DNA of 64,000 bases from Silvimonas soli. GTDB lineage: Bacteria > Pseudomonadota > Gammaproteobacteria > Burkholderiales > Chitinibacteraceae. The position numbers were made by a program, and so were the translations under genes. The stretch's first letter is position 1. Each line of letters starts with the position of its first letter. Positions 52,876-62,734 of this stretch are shown here, in pieces. Where the stretch lies: NCBI RefSeq assembly GCF_030035605.1, contig NZ_CP106736.1, forward strand, positions 3,531,001 to 3,595,000, in the 5' to 3' direction. Below the pieces are notes generated by a model that searched no databases, was not told the origin of the DNA, and worked only from the letters and a program-made list of their open reading frames with translations.

Positions 52876-54192
52876 ATGTCTACGCCTAAAGTCGGCTTCG
52901 TTTCGCTGGGTTGCCCTAAAGCCCTGGTCGATTCTGAACAAATCCTCACCCAGTTGCGCGCTGAGGGTTATTTGATTTCCGCTTCTTACGATGATGCCGA
53001 CGTGGTGGTGGTCAACACCTGTGGTTTCATCGATTCCGCTGTGCAAGAGTCGCTTGATGCGATTGGCGAAGCGCTGGCGGAGAACGGCAAAGTGATCGTC
53101 ACTGGCTGTCTGGGCGCCAAGGGCGATGGCGATGTCATCCGTCAGGTGCACCCCAAAGTGCTCGCGGTGACAGGCCCGCATGCCAAAGATGAGGTGATGA
53201 CGCAGATTCACACCCATCTGCCCAAGCCGCACGACCCGTTTGTCGATCTCGTGCCCCCGGCCGGGATCAAACTCACGCCCAAGCACTATGCCTATCTGAA
53301 GATTTCGGAAGGCTGTAATCACCGCTGTACCTTCTGCATTATCCCGTCCATGCGTGGCGATCTGGATAGCCGCCCGGTACACGACGTGCTGCGTGAGGCG
53401 CAGAATCTGGCGAATTCCGGTGTGAAAGAATTGCTGGTGATCTCGCAAGACACCAGTGCGTACGGCGTGGATGTGAAATACAAGACCGGCTTTTACGAAG
53501 GTCGTCCGGTTAAAACCCGCATGACCGAACTGGTGGTTGAACTGGGCAAGCTGGGTATCTGGACGCGTCTGCATTATGTGTATCCGTACCCACACGTCGA
53601 CGAGATCATCCCGTTAATGGCTGAGGGCAAAGTGTTGCCGTATCTGGATATCCCGTTCCAGCATGCCAGCCAACGCATTCTCAAGTTGATGAAGCGCCCT
53701 GCCAGCTCGGCCAATGTATTGAGCCGCATTAAAGCCTGGCGTGAAATCTGCCCGGATCTGGTTATCCGTTCGACCTTTATCGTCGGCTTCCCCGGCGAGA
53801 CTGAAGAAGAGTTCCAGGAATTGCTGAACTTCCTCGACGAAGCACAACTGGATCGCGTGGGCTGTTTTACCTATTCGCCGGTGGAAGGTGCCACAGCGAA
53901 CGAATTGCCCGATCACGTACCTGCGGATATCGCCGAAGAGCGTAAACAGCGCTTTATGGAAAAACAGGCCGAGATTTCCACCCAGCGCCTGGCCGCCAAA
54001 ATTGGCCGCGAACTGCTGGTGCTGGTCGATGAAATCGACGAAGAGGGCGCTGTTGCCCGCACTTATGGCGACGCGCCAGAGATTGATGGCCTGGTGTACT
54101 TCGAACCGTCCGCCGACGTCAAAGTGGGCGAGTTTGTGAAGGTTCGCATCACCGATTCGGACGAGCACGACCTCTGGGCCGAACAAATCTGA
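52876..54192 (+). CDS. rimO: Ribosomal protein S12 methylthiotransferase RimO
   Basis: A radical-SAM enzyme that methylthiolates Asp88 of ribosomal protein S12. The 438-residue protein has the N-terminal MTTase domain with Cys13 in GFVSLGCPKALVDSE, a CNHRCTFC cluster for the [4Fe-4S]-SAM site, and a C-terminal TRAM domain. The ATG at 52876 follows CTGGAGAG. It is translationally coupled to tcdA, whose start overlaps its stop by one base. Confidence 0.95.
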   Translation: MSTPKVGFVSLGCPKALVDSEQILTQLRAEGYLISASYDDADVVVVNTCGFIDSAVQESLDAIGEALAENGKVIVTGCLGAKGDGDVIRQVHPKVLAVTGPHAKDEVMTQIHTHLPKPHDPFVDLVPPAGIKLTPKHYAYLKISEGCNHRCTFCIIPSMRGDLDSRPVHDVLREAQNLANSGVKELLVISQDTSAYGVDVKYKTGFYEGRPVKTRMTELVVELGKLGIWTRLHYVYPYPHVDEIIPLMAEGKVLPYLDIPFQHASQRILKLMKRPASSANVLSRIKAWREICPDLVIRSTFIVGFPGETEEEFQELLNFLDEAQLDRVGCFTYSPVEGATANELPDHVPADIAEERKQRFMEKQAEISTQRLAAKIGRELLVLVDEIDEEGAVARTYGDAPEIDGLVYFEPSADVKVGEFVKVRITDSDEHDLWAEQI

Positions 54193-54980
54193 TGGATCAG
54201 TCGTATGAACGCCGCTTCGGCGGCATTGCCCGGCTTTACGGCACTGCGGCCTTGCAGCGCTTTCGCCACGCCCACGTGTGCGTGATTGGCATAGGCGGCG
54301 TCGGTACTTGGGTGGTGGAGGCGCTGGCGCGCTCCGGTATCGGTCAACTGACGTTGATTGATCTGGACGATATTTGCGTGTCTAACGTGAATCGTCAACT
54401 GCCAGCTTTTTCCGGGCAATTTGGCCGGATGAAGGTCGAGGCCATGCGCGAGCGCGTGCTGGCGATCAATCCGGAATGCGTCGTACATACGATTGAAGAT
54501 TTTGTCACCGCCGACAATCTGGAAGAAATGCTGGGCGCGGGTTACGACTACATTGTTGATGCCATCGACAGCGTGAAAACCAAGGCTGCCATCATCAATT
54601 TCTGCCGTCGTCGCAAGTTACCATTGATGGTGACCGGTGGGGCAGGTGGGCAAACTGATCCGACGCAGATCCGCATTGAAGACCTTTCCAAAACCACGCA
54701 AGACCCGCTAGCGGCCAAGGTCCGTAACATCCTGCGTCGGGATTTTGGCTTTCCCAAGCCCGGCAAGAAATTTGGGGTGGATTGCGTGTATTCCACCGAA
54801 GCGCTGGTTTATCCGCAGGCGGATGGTTCGGTCTGCGGCATCAAGCCAGAAGTGGGCGACAGCCCGGTGCGGCTGGATTGTGAGGGTGGCTTTGGTGCGG
54901 TCACCACCGTGACCGGCACCTTTGGTTTTATCGCGGCATCGCGCGTTCTGCGCAAGCTGGCTGATTCAGCCATCAAATAA
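54192..54980 (+). CDS. tcdA: tRNA threonylcarbamoyladenosine dehydratase TcdA
   Basis: An E1-like ATP-dependent enzyme that converts t6A in tRNA to the cyclic form ct6A. The 262-residue protein has a nucleotide motif GIGGVGTWV (33-41) and the ThiF/MoeB-type fold with DAIDSVKTKAAII, plus the CsdL-specific RRDFGFPKPGKKFGVDCVYS segment. It begins one base inside the rimO stop, an operon pairing of two RNA/ribosome-modifying genes. Confidence 0.92.
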   Translation: MDQSYERRFGGIARLYGTAALQRFRHAHVCVIGIGGVGTWVVEALARSGIGQLTLIDLDDICVSNVNRQLPAFSGQFGRMKVEAMRERVLAINPECVVHTIEDFVTADNLEEMLGAGYDYIVDAIDSVKTKAAIINFCRRRKLPLMVTGGAGGQTDPTQIRIEDLSKTTQDPLAAKVRNILRRDFGFPKPGKKFGVDCVYSTEALVYPQADGSVCGIKPEVGDSPVRLDCEGGFGAVTTVTGTFGFIAASRVLRKLADSAIK

Positions 54981-54984
54981 CGAT

Positions 54985-54996
54985 ACCCGCCCTACG
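54985..54996. repeat. Copy of CGTAGGGCGGGT repeat, inverted
   Basis: The 12 bases read as the exact reverse complement of 14500-14511. It lies just after tcdA, again in an intergenic position, but without an accompanying second arm. Confidence 0.55.
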
Positions 54997-55082
54997 TCTT
55001 GGGTAAAAGATTCGCTCCCACTACGGGCCAGGCGCAAAGCCCGGCGGCGCGGTTGCGCCCTTCGGTTTTTGCGCTGCGGGGA

Positions 55083-56186
55083 TTAGTCGCGATTGGCCTG
55101 TAAAAGCGCGGGCACCACTTCAGCCGGGGGAGTATCTTCGCCTTTCTGCACCGCTTCGCCGCACTTATGGCAGAACGGGAAAAACGCAAAATTACGCCCG
55201 CCGCAGCTACAAATACGGAACAGCTCCAGCCCGCAGTGGATGCAGAAATTGGCACCGTCGCCACCCAGATTCCACGGCTTGTCGCACGATGGGCAGAGCT
55301 TTTTCTGATAGGAAGAAATAGCCTTTTCGTAGACCACAGTGCGGGCGCGCTCGGTCTGGCTTTGCTGCATTTCCAGGCGTTTACGTTCTACATATCGCTG
55401 GAACACTTTGAGCATGTAAATGCCCGCGAACACCGTCAGCACAATCCCGACCACAACCCGGATGTAACCGCCAAAGCTGGGCAGATACGGCACCAGTTCT
55501 ACAAAGAACGCAAACAGCGCGAACAAACCAAAGCCATACACAAACGGCCAGTAACGATGCTTGCGAAAGCGGATGAACAGCCAGATCGCCAATAACAAAA
55601 TCGGCAAGGTAAACGCCAGTCGTAAAGCAAAAACCTTCAACTGATATTGCTGATTGGCGCGTTCATAACGTTGATCGGTTTCGTTTTGCAGTTGCGAAAG
55701 TTGGCCTTCCACCGTGTTGAGTTTGAGTTGCAGAGCCTGCATCTGGTCATTCACCGCATCTTGCTGGCGCTGCCAGTTGCGCACGTTGCCTTGCAGTTCA
55801 TCCAGTTGGCGAGTGCGGGCGAGCACTTCCGGGTCCTGGCTACTGTTGCCGGTGGCCTTGCGGGTATCGATCCAGTTACGGAAAGACTGGCTCGATTCCG
55901 CGTAATCCTTGCGGGCGCGATCCAGTGTGGTGCCGAGCGTTTCCTGTTTGTCGTTCAAGATATGCTGCTGGCGCTCCAGGTCTTGCTTGCTGACCAGCAG
56001 CGGTGCCTGCGCTTGCTGATCGGCAAACTGCTCAGCAGCGGGCGGCCCGGATTGCGGCGCGAAGAACATGTCGCGGATAACCAGTTCTCCCAGCATGTTC
56101 AGTAGCACGGCAAACACCAGTGCCACAATCCATGAAGCTATGCGGAGCAGACGTTCGGGGCGGGAGTGAGCCTGGCTGGTGGTCAT
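55083..56186 (-). CDS. Membrane protein with coiled coil and zinc ribbons
   Basis: A 367-residue protein of unknown function. Order of features: a membrane helix (about 15-45), a periplasmic coiled coil (about 65-185, rich in Gln/Glu/Lys), two or three further membrane helices (about 195-265), then a cytoplasmic C-terminus with zinc-ribbon cysteines CPSC, CIHC, CSCGG and CHKC. The combination of a long coiled coil with zinc ribbons in one membrane protein is unusual. It is a single gene with an upstream ribosome site at GGAT; the ATG at 56186 is chosen over the first ATG at 56213. Confidence 0.72.
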   Translation of the reverse strand: MTTSQAHSRPERLLRIASWIVALVFAVLLNMLGELVIRDMFFAPQSGPPAAEQFADQQAQAPLLVSKQDLERQQHILNDKQETLGTTLDRARKDYAESSQSFRNWIDTRKATGNSSQDPEVLARTRQLDELQGNVRNWQRQQDAVNDQMQALQLKLNTVEGQLSQLQNETDQRYERANQQYQLKVFALRLAFTLPILLLAIWLFIRFRKHRYWPFVYGFGLFALFAFFVELVPYLPSFGGYIRVVVGIVLTVFAGIYMLKVFQRYVERKRLEMQQSQTERARTVVYEKAISSYQKKLCPSCDKPWNLGGDGANFCIHCGLELFRICSCGGRNFAFFPFCHKCGEAVQKGEDTPPAEVVPALLQANRD

Positions 56187-56284
56187 CTGAGGTGATCCTT
56201 GACGCGGTGACAAAACGCCATGATTGCATGATCAATCGCTAATCGGCCAATGCTTGCGCAAGGTATTGGCTGTTTTGGCGAAAG

Positions 56285-56312
56285 AAAAGCCGCCATATAG
56301 GCGGCTTTTTAA
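56285..56312. terminator. Terminator between MHS transporter and zinc-ribbon protein
   Basis: AAAAGCCGCC and GGCGGCTTTT pair perfectly around ATATA. It ends the minus-strand MHS gene just beyond its stop. Confidence 0.85.
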
Positions 56313-56332
56313 GTAGCTTTGTTTGCGGGCAT

Positions 56333-57643
56333 TCAGTGGCGTTTGGGCTGTTTGGCAACTGCCAGAATAATCCCCAGCACGCATAGCGCCGCAACGTAGT
56401 GCGCTGGCGCCTGGTGATCGGTAGTCATCCACACCGACAGCAGCACCGGCGTCAGGCCACCAAAAATGGCATAAGCCACGTTGTAGGCAAACGACACCCC
56501 GCTAAAGCGCACCGCCGCCGGGAACGAGCGCACGATCAGATAAGGCACCACGCCCACCACGCCGACAAAGAACCCTGCCAACGCGTAATTGAGCATCAGC
56601 GTGCTGGCATCCACCGGTTGGTGAAAGTAAAAGTTGTAGCTGGTAATCAACAGACCAATGCTGCCCACACCCAACGTGACCCGCCCGCCAAATTTGTCTG
56701 CAGCCGCGCCAAATACCACGCAGCCAATGGTCAGGCACAGCGTGGCCAGGCTGTTGGCTTGCAGTGCCAACGCTGGCGCCACGGCAAAGGTCTTTTGCAA
56801 CCAGGTGGGGGTAAACAGAATCACCACCACAATCGCGGCGGAGAGTACCCAAGTCAGCAACATGGCCTGAATGGTACCAGCCAGATGGTTTTTGACCGTG
56901 GCCGCCACCGGCAAGCCTTTCGACAACTCTTTGCGTTGATGCAGTTCTTTGAAGATGGGCGTTTCTTCCAGGAAACGCCGCAGATACACCGCGACCAGCC
57001 CAAACACGCCACCCAGGATAAACGGAATTCGCCAGGCAAACCCGGCGACTTCTTCTTTGCTGTAATGCGTGGTGATGGCTGTAGCAATCAATGCGCCCAG
57101 CAAAATGCCAAAGGTGAGCCCCGCGGTGAGTGAACCCACGGCCAGCCCGGTGCGGGTAGGGGGCACGTGTTCGGACACAAATACCCAGGCGCCCGGAACT
57201 TCGCCACCAATCGCAGCTCCTTGCATGATGCGCAACACCAGTAGTAGTACCGGTGCCAAAAAGCCGATGGTGGCGTAGGTCGGCAACAGGCCCATAAACA
57301 GCGTTGGCAAGGCCATCAGAAAGATCGACAGCGTAAACATGCGCTTGCGGCCGAGCTTGTCGCCAAAGTGGGCAATGATGATGCCGCCCAAGGGCCGCGC
57401 CAGATAACCGGCGGCAAAGATGCCGAAGGTTTGCAGCAACTTGAGCCAGTCCGGCAAACCAGGCGGGAAGAACAAACCGCCGATGACTGCGGCGAAAAAC
57501 ACAAACACCACAAAGTCATAGAATTCGAGCGCGCCACCCAAGGCGGATAGCGTCAGGGTCTGGATATCGCGCCGGTTCAACGGACGATGCGCAGCAGACC
57601 AGGTCAGAGAGTCAGTACTTGTATTCATTTTATTGGCAGTCAT
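56333..57643 (-). CDS. MHS-family major facilitator transporter
   Basis: A 436-residue, twelve-helix transporter of the metabolite:H+ symporter branch, which takes up citrate, alpha-ketoglutarate, proline or betaine in relatives. The first loop GALEFYDFVVFVF and the cytoplasmic GDKLGRKRMF motif between helices 2 and 3 are diagnostic, with the RIMQGAAIGGEVPGAWVFVSEH segment typical of the family. An internal ATG at 57628 is a possible alternative start. The substrate is unknown. Confidence 0.86.
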   Translation of the reverse strand: MTANKMNTSTDSLTWSAAHRPLNRRDIQTLTLSALGGALEFYDFVVFVFFAAVIGGLFFPPGLPDWLKLLQTFGIFAAGYLARPLGGIIIAHFGDKLGRKRMFTLSIFLMALPTLFMGLLPTYATIGFLAPVLLLVLRIMQGAAIGGEVPGAWVFVSEHVPPTRTGLAVGSLTAGLTFGILLGALIATAITTHYSKEEVAGFAWRIPFILGGVFGLVAVYLRRFLEETPIFKELHQRKELSKGLPVAATVKNHLAGTIQAMLLTWVLSAAIVVVILFTPTWLQKTFAVAPALALQANSLATLCLTIGCVVFGAAADKFGGRVTLGVGSIGLLITSYNFYFHQPVDASTLMLNYALAGFFVGVVGVVPYLIVRSFPAAVRFSGVSFAYNVAYAIFGGLTPVLLSVWMTTDHQAPAHYVAALCVLGIILAVAKQPKRH

Positions 57644-58096
57644 GGGCTGAGGTCACAAGAGATCGCGCGTGCGCAAAATGCGCAGGCCGCGAAGCCGCTG
57701 TTAGCCGGATGAGGACAGCATGAAAAGCCGCAAGGTATGGATGGACCATGCAACCGTCGCCGGGGACCGCGCGCCAGATCGGCGCTCAGGCAAGGTATTG
57801 CTGCATTTGCGGATCACGCAAAAGTGGCAGAGATGAGGCGATCTGCAGTTTTAACAGCATCAATGCCCACTAATCAAGCATGGCCTGGTATTTTGGGTGT
57901 GATCTACCCGAAGTTGGTCACATTGAAAGCATCAGCGGGCCGCCGTTTCAGTTGAGTGTCCGGTTTATGCGTCAATGCTGATTGGCCGCCATGTTGTGAG
58001 CGGTTGGCCAAGAGGTGGTCCCGTATAATGGCCATTCACTGGGGAAAGAAAAATAGAAATGACAATGGCAATGACGATCAAGAAGTGCGCAGGCTC
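57644..58096. other. Intergenic region between two divergent genes
   Basis: About 450 bases that should contain the promoters of the MHS transporter and the solute-binding protein. Open frames within it (57737-57955 and the upstream part of 57956-58987) lack ribosome sites. No repeat or obvious dyad is seen. Confidence 0.5.
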
Positions 58097-58987
58097 ATGC
58101 GCAAAATAGCTCTCAACCTGCTGCTGTTTCTGACGCTGGGCGCGACCTCGGCGGCATGGGCACGCGAGACCATCACTTGGGGGGTGTTCGATTGGCCGCC
58201 CGTGTTTATTCTGCAGGATCACAATTCGGATGCAGTCACCAAACTGGGCGATGGCACCGGCGACAAGCTTTTGAAAATGCTGCAAAAACAGTTGCCTGAG
58301 TATGATCACAAGGTAGTAGTGATGTCAGCGGGGCGTGTGTTTGCGCAAATGAAGCAAGGTGAGAATCTGTGTTTCCCCTCGGCAATCCGGACCCCAGAAC
58401 GAGAGAGCATTGCCGTGTTTACGCCAGCCATGCTGACCATGCCGATTCAGTTGGTGACGCGTGAAGACGTCCTTAAAGCTCATCCACGTTGGCGAGACGG
58501 CGTTGATCTGAAAGCGCTGGTGAAAGATCGCTCGCTGTCCGGAACATACGTTGCGTCGCGCTCATACGGGCTGGCAATCGACAAGATTCTGGCGTCTAAC
58601 AGCAACACCGGTATGCATCCGGTTGCCGCAGCATTGCCATCCAGTCCGTACCAGATGCTGGCGCTGAAACGGATCGATTACACGCTGGAGTTTCCGCAAA
58701 TCGTGCAATACCACGAGCAGCGCAAAGAGTTGCCAGCCGGGCTCACCATGGTGCCGCTACGCCAAGATCAACCCTGGCTCACCGGTTATGTCGCGTGTAC
58801 CAAAAACGCGTGGGGGCAGACCGCCATTCGTAAAATTGATGCTGCCTTGCGCGATCTGGCCAAAGAGCCTGCCTATCGCAGCATGATTACCGATTGGTCG
58901 CCAGATAATGACAAAGAAGCGCAGCACAGGGCGCTGGAACGGTTTCTCAGCGATCGGGCCAGTCATAACTACGTGCCACAGCAATAG
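58097..58987 (+). CDS. Periplasmic solute-binding protein (TIGR02285-like)
   Basis: A 296-residue exported protein with a signal peptide (1-22, ending TSAAWA) and a PBP-II fold, beginning ETITWGVFDWPPVFIL as in the TIGR02285 group. Its domain resembles amino-acid receptors but conserved ligand residues are not certain, and no permease is adjacent, so it may be a sensor or an orphan receptor. The ATG at 58097 starts the signal peptide; the frame is open to 57956. A perfect terminator follows. Confidence 0.78.
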   Translation: MRKIALNLLLFLTLGATSAAWARETITWGVFDWPPVFILQDHNSDAVTKLGDGTGDKLLKMLQKQLPEYDHKVVVMSAGRVFAQMKQGENLCFPSAIRTPERESIAVFTPAMLTMPIQLVTREDVLKAHPRWRDGVDLKALVKDRSLSGTYVASRSYGLAIDKILASNSNTGMHPVAAALPSSPYQMLALKRIDYTLEFPQIVQYHEQRKELPAGLTMVPLRQDQPWLTGYVACTKNAWGQTAIRKIDAALRDLAKEPAYRSMITDWSPDNDKEAQHRALERFLSDRASHNYVPQQ

Positions 58988-59013
58988 TTTTTCGTGGGCG
59001 TTTCAGAGGCAGC

Positions 59014-59041
59014 AAAAAAGGCGACCGCAGTCGCCTTTTTT
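59014..59041 (+). terminator. Terminator after solute-binding protein
   Basis: AAAAAAGGCGAC and GTCGCCTTTTTT form a 12-bp perfect stem round CGCA, and can also stop the minus-strand dctA transcript. Confidence 0.92.
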
Positions 59042-59089
59042 ATATCGTGATATCTGGATTCCCGATTCAACTTCGTGGCGTTAACCGGA

Positions 59090-60337
59090 TTAACCCAGTG
59101 CCGCTTTGAGTTTTTCCCGATCCAGTTCTTTCTCTGAATTGGAAACCACAATCGCCGCCACGCCATTGCCGATGATATTAGTCAGCGCGCGAGCCTCGGA
59201 CATAAACCGATCCACGCCCAGAATCAACGCCAGACCCACCACCGGGATACTCGGTACCACCGCCAAAGTAGCCGCCAGCGTAATGAAACCGGCGCCAGTG
59301 ACACCGGATGCGCCCTTGGAAGTCAGCATGGCCACGATCAGAATCGACAGCTCCTGCCCCAGCGTCAGATCAATATTCAGCGCCTGGGCAATAAACAGCG
59401 CTGCCAGCGTCAGATAAATATTGGTGCCGTCCAGATTAAAACTGTAACCCGCTGGTACCACCAGGCCAACCACCGACTTGGAACAACCGGCTTTTTCCAG
59501 CTTGCCCATCAATTGCACCAGCGCGCTTTCAGACGAAGACGTGCCCAACACCAACAGCAATTCATCGCGAATGTAGTTCAGAAATTTGAGGATGCTAAAG
59601 CCGGTAATGCGAGCTACTGTGCCCAGCACAATCAGCACGAACAAAGCGCAAGTCAGATAGAAACACGCCATCAGGCTGGCCAGTGGCACCAAGGCTTTCA
59701 GGCCATATTTGCCAATGGTAAAGGCCATGGCACCGCCCGCACCCAATGGCGCCAGCCACATTAGTGTTTTGACCATGCCAAAGAAAATATCCGACAGGCC
59801 TTCCACAAAATGCAGTACTGGCTTGCCTTTCTCGCCGATCTTGTTCAGGGCAAAGGCAAACAGAATTGCTACCAGCAACACTTGCAGCAAATCGCCCGAA
59901 CCGGTGAAGGCATCGGAGAACGTTTTGGGGATGATGTGCAACACAAAGTCCGCAATATGCTGCTCATGCGCTTTGGCCGCAAAGTCGGCCGTCAGTTTTG
60001 GGTCCAAGGTTTGCGGGTCAACATTGAAACCTTTCCCCGGTTTGAGGATGTTGGCGACCAGCAAACCAATCGCCAGCGCAAAGGTTGAAATCACTTCAAA
60101 ATACAGCAGCGCTTTACCACCAACGCGGCCGACCTTTTTCAGATCGCCCGCATTGGCGATGCCCAGCACCACCGTACAGAAAATCACCGGGCCGATCAGC
60201 ATTTTGATCAGTGCGATAAAGCCATCTCCCAATGGTTTGAGTGCCACGCCGAGTGCCGGGTCGAGATACCCAAGGATGCCGCCGCCGATAATCGCCACCA
60301 GCACCCAGAAATACAGGGTCTTATGCATGTGTTTCAT
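59090..60337 (-). CDS. dctA: C4-dicarboxylate/H+ symporter DctA
   Basis: A membrane transporter of succinate, fumarate and malate. The 415-residue protein has about eight helices and the sodium:dicarboxylate signatures SSSESALVQLMGKLEKAG and VVPAGYSFNLDGTNIYL. A GGAGA ribosome site sits five bases before the ATG at 60337; an in-frame ATG at 60352 would lie upstream of that site. It is probably expressed with C4-acid metabolism; fumC lies close by on the opposite strand. Confidence 0.93.
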   Translation of the reverse strand: MKHMHKTLYFWVLVAIIGGGILGYLDPALGVALKPLGDGFIALIKMLIGPVIFCTVVLGIANAGDLKKVGRVGGKALLYFEVISTFALAIGLLVANILKPGKGFNVDPQTLDPKLTADFAAKAHEQHIADFVLHIIPKTFSDAFTGSGDLLQVLLVAILFAFALNKIGEKGKPVLHFVEGLSDIFFGMVKTLMWLAPLGAGGAMAFTIGKYGLKALVPLASLMACFYLTCALFVLIVLGTVARITGFSILKFLNYIRDELLLVLGTSSSESALVQLMGKLEKAGCSKSVVGLVVPAGYSFNLDGTNIYLTLAALFIAQALNIDLTLGQELSILIVAMLTSKGASGVTGAGFITLAATLAVVPSIPVVGLALILGVDRFMSEARALTNIIGNGVAAIVVSNSEKELDREKLKAALG

Positions 60338-60548
60338 CAGAGTCTCCGCCATTGGTTTTTATGGTTGTGTCACTCGCTCCCGAGATGTCCTGGTTTGCAG
60401 AGCCAGCCGGGGCGGTGCTACTAATTTACGACGTTGAATGCTTTGCAGTCGCTTGGGGTTTGTCCGGTTGGGGAAACTGTGTAGCGGGCGTATTGTCTGT
60501 CTGCTGGTCTGCCACAATGTGGTTTGGAAGAATGAATCAGGTGCATGA

Positions 60549-60944
60549 ATGAAAACTCCAGAAATCCAGAAGTACCGCGTCGATAAATGGCTATGGGCCG
60601 CGCGGTTTTTCAAAACCCGTTCTTTGGCGACGGATGCCGTTACCGCTGGCCACATCCATTTGAATGGAGAACGCCCCAAGCCCGCACGCGATCTCAAAGT
60701 GGGCGACATGCTGCGCATTCAGGTGCCGCATGGCGAGTTTGAGGTGGAAGTGCTGGCCCTGTCCGACCAGCGTGGTTCCGGTGAAAAAGCCCGCTCGCTG
60801 TATCGGGAAACGCCAGAAAGCATGGTCAAGCGCGAGCAGGCCGCACTGGAAAAACAACTGGCGCCGCAGTTCGATCACCCGCTGGCCAAAGGTCGCCCGA
60901 CCAAGAAATGGCGGCGGCAGTTGCACTTGCTGGAGCGCGGTTAG
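60549..60944 (+). CDS. S4-domain RNA-binding protein (Hsp15 type)
   Basis: A 131-residue protein with an S4 RNA-binding domain (VDKWLWAARFFKTRSLATDAV and HLNGERPKPARDLKVGDMLRI), followed by a basic C-terminal tail. Its length and tail match HslR (Hsp15), which binds stalled 50S subunits carrying nascent chains; the function here is by similarity. It starts just downstream of the dctA promoter region and lies 50 bases before fumC. Confidence 0.87.
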   Translation: MKTPEIQKYRVDKWLWAARFFKTRSLATDAVTAGHIHLNGERPKPARDLKVGDMLRIQVPHGEFEVEVLALSDQRGSGEKARSLYRETPESMVKREQAALEKQLAPQFDHPLAKGRPTKKWRRQLHLLERG

Positions 60945-60994
60945 TCTTTCATTGCCGTTCAGAGAACAGGCCATTTCATACCCAGGAGTACGCC

Positions 60995-62392
60995 ATGACC
61001 CAGTCCCGTATCGAAACGGATTCCATGGGCGAGATTGAAGTCGCCGCAGATCGTTACTGGGGCGCGCAAACCCAGCGTTCGGTGGGCAACTTTCCGATTG
61101 GAGTGGATCGCTTCAAGTGGCAACGGCCGATGATCCGGGCGCTGGGAACCCTGAAAAAGGCCGCGGCGCAAGCCAACGCGCAATTGGGCGAATTACCCGC
61201 GGATGTGGCTGAGCGGATCGTAACCGCAGCTGATGAGGTGATTGCAGGCAAGCTGGACGAGCATTTCCCGCTAGTCGTGTTTCAGACGGGCTCCGGCACG
61301 CAATCGAACATGAATGCCAACGAGGTGATCTCCAACCGGGCGATTGAGCTGGCCGGCGGCCAGATGGGTAGCAAGACGCCGGTACACCCGAATGACCACG
61401 TTAATCGCGGGCAGTCTTCCAACGACACCTTTCCCACCGCCATGCATATCGCGGTGGTGGAACAACTGCAGCATCGGCTGTTGCCGACGCTGGCTGTATT
61501 GCGCAAGACCTTGGCAGCCAAGTCCGAGCAGTATGCGGACGTGGTTAAAACGGGCCGCACTCACCTGCAGGACGCTACGCCAATTACGCTGGGCCAAGAG
61601 ATCAGCGCCTGGGTGGCGCAGATTGATTTCGGCGTTGCCAGTGTGCATGCCTCGCTACCAGGCTTGTACGACTTGGCCATTGGTGGCACAGCAGTGGGCA
61701 CCGGCCTGAACGCCCACCCACAATTTGGCGACACCGCCGCCGCCCGCATCGCCGAACTGACGGGTTTTCCGTTCCAGTCTGCCCGCAACAAATTCTTTGC
61801 CCTGTCTGCGCACGATGGCCTGGTGCAGACCTCCGCCGCCCTGCGCACGCTGGCAGGCGGCTTGATGAAGCTGGCCAACGACGTGCGCTGGCTGGCCAGC
61901 GGCCCACGTTGCGGCATTGGTGAATTGCGCATTCCCGAAAACGAACCCGGTTCATCCATCATGCCCGGTAAGGTCAACCCAACCCAATGCGAAGCGCTGA
62001 CGATGGTGTGTGTGCAAGTGTTCGGTAACGATGCCGCCGTGGCGTTTGCGGGTACGCAGGGTAACTTCCAGCTGAACGTCTACAAGCCGGTGATGGTGCA
62101 TAACGTGCTGGAGAGCATCGCGTTGATTAGCGATGCGGTGCTGGCGTTCAATGACCATTGCGCAGTGGGGATTGAGCCGGATCTGGCGGTGATTGATGCC
62201 AACCTGGAGCGTAATTTGATGCTGGTGACGGCGTTGAACCGGCATATTGGCTATGACAAAGCGGCGAAGATTGCCAAGAAGGCACATCACGAGGGGCTGA
62301 CGTTACGCGAGTCGGCTTTGGGATTGGGGTTTGTTACTGAGGCAGAGTTTGAAGAATGGGTGGTTCCGTTGGAGATGACACGGCCATCTTGA
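60995..62392 (+). CDS. fumC: Class II fumarate hydratase
   Basis: An iron-independent fumarase that interconverts fumarate and malate in the TCA cycle. The 465-residue protein has the fumarase/aspartase signature GSSIMPGKVNP and other conserved blocks such as TGRTHLQDATPITLGQEISAW. The ATG at 60995 follows CCAGGAGT; the frame opens earlier inside the S4 gene. It stands near dctA, which supplies its substrates. The region downstream has repeats and then foreign-looking DNA. Confidence 0.95.
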   Translation: MTQSRIETDSMGEIEVAADRYWGAQTQRSVGNFPIGVDRFKWQRPMIRALGTLKKAAAQANAQLGELPADVAERIVTAADEVIAGKLDEHFPLVVFQTGSGTQSNMNANEVISNRAIELAGGQMGSKTPVHPNDHVNRGQSSNDTFPTAMHIAVVEQLQHRLLPTLAVLRKTLAAKSEQYADVVKTGRTHLQDATPITLGQEISAWVAQIDFGVASVHASLPGLYDLAIGGTAVGTGLNAHPQFGDTAAARIAELTGFPFQSARNKFFALSAHDGLVQTSAALRTLAGGLMKLANDVRWLASGPRCGIGELRIPENEPGSSIMPGKVNPTQCEALTMVCVQVFGNDAAVAFAGTQGNFQLNVYKPVMVHNVLESIALISDAVLAFNDHCAVGIEPDLAVIDANLERNLMLVTALNRHIGYDKAAKIAKKAHHEGLTLRESALGLGFVTEAEFEEWVVPLEMTRPS

Positions 62393-62413
62393 TTTGGTTT
62401 TGGTGTGCGGTTT

Positions 62414-62425
62414 GGTAGGGCGGGT
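62414..62425. repeat. Third copy of the GTAGGGCGGGT repeat
   Basis: GGTAGGGCGGGT differs by one base from 14500-14511; a partial GGCGG/CCGCC pair follows. Confidence 0.5.
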
Positions 62426-62526
62426 GGAATCCGCCTTGCTGTTGTGGTCATGGCTTCAAAAGCTTTTTGTTAGTGCCTTCGGCACGGGTTTTGAAGGCGT
62501 TTGATACCCGTGGTGACCGGGAGCAC

Positions 62527-62560
62527 GTTACTTTCTTTTGCGTCGTCAAAAGAAAGTAAC
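62527..62560. repeat. Perfect 14-bp hairpin
   Basis: GTTACTTTCTTTTG and CAAAAGAAAGTAAC are exact inverse copies around CGTCGT. It probably belongs to a dispersed repeat with the following GACCCCGCTGCCGC stretch. Confidence 0.65.
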
Positions 62561-62734
62561 CAAAGAAAAGGCGACCCCGCTGCCGCAAGGGGGCCCAAGT
62601 TCAAAAGCTAGAACGAACCGTCTGTTTGCCAAGGGTCTTTACGTGCATCCTGCGTTCCCTCGGACGGCCGGAGCCTGAGGTCTGCGGCTCTCGGTCGGCG
62701 TGATTAGCCACATTGTTTGCCAGCCACAAACCTC

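Noticed and set aside
62540..62700. Degenerate frame after the 14-bp hairpin
   Set aside because: Looks like a dispersed intergenic sequence rather than a functional gene; no start or signal.
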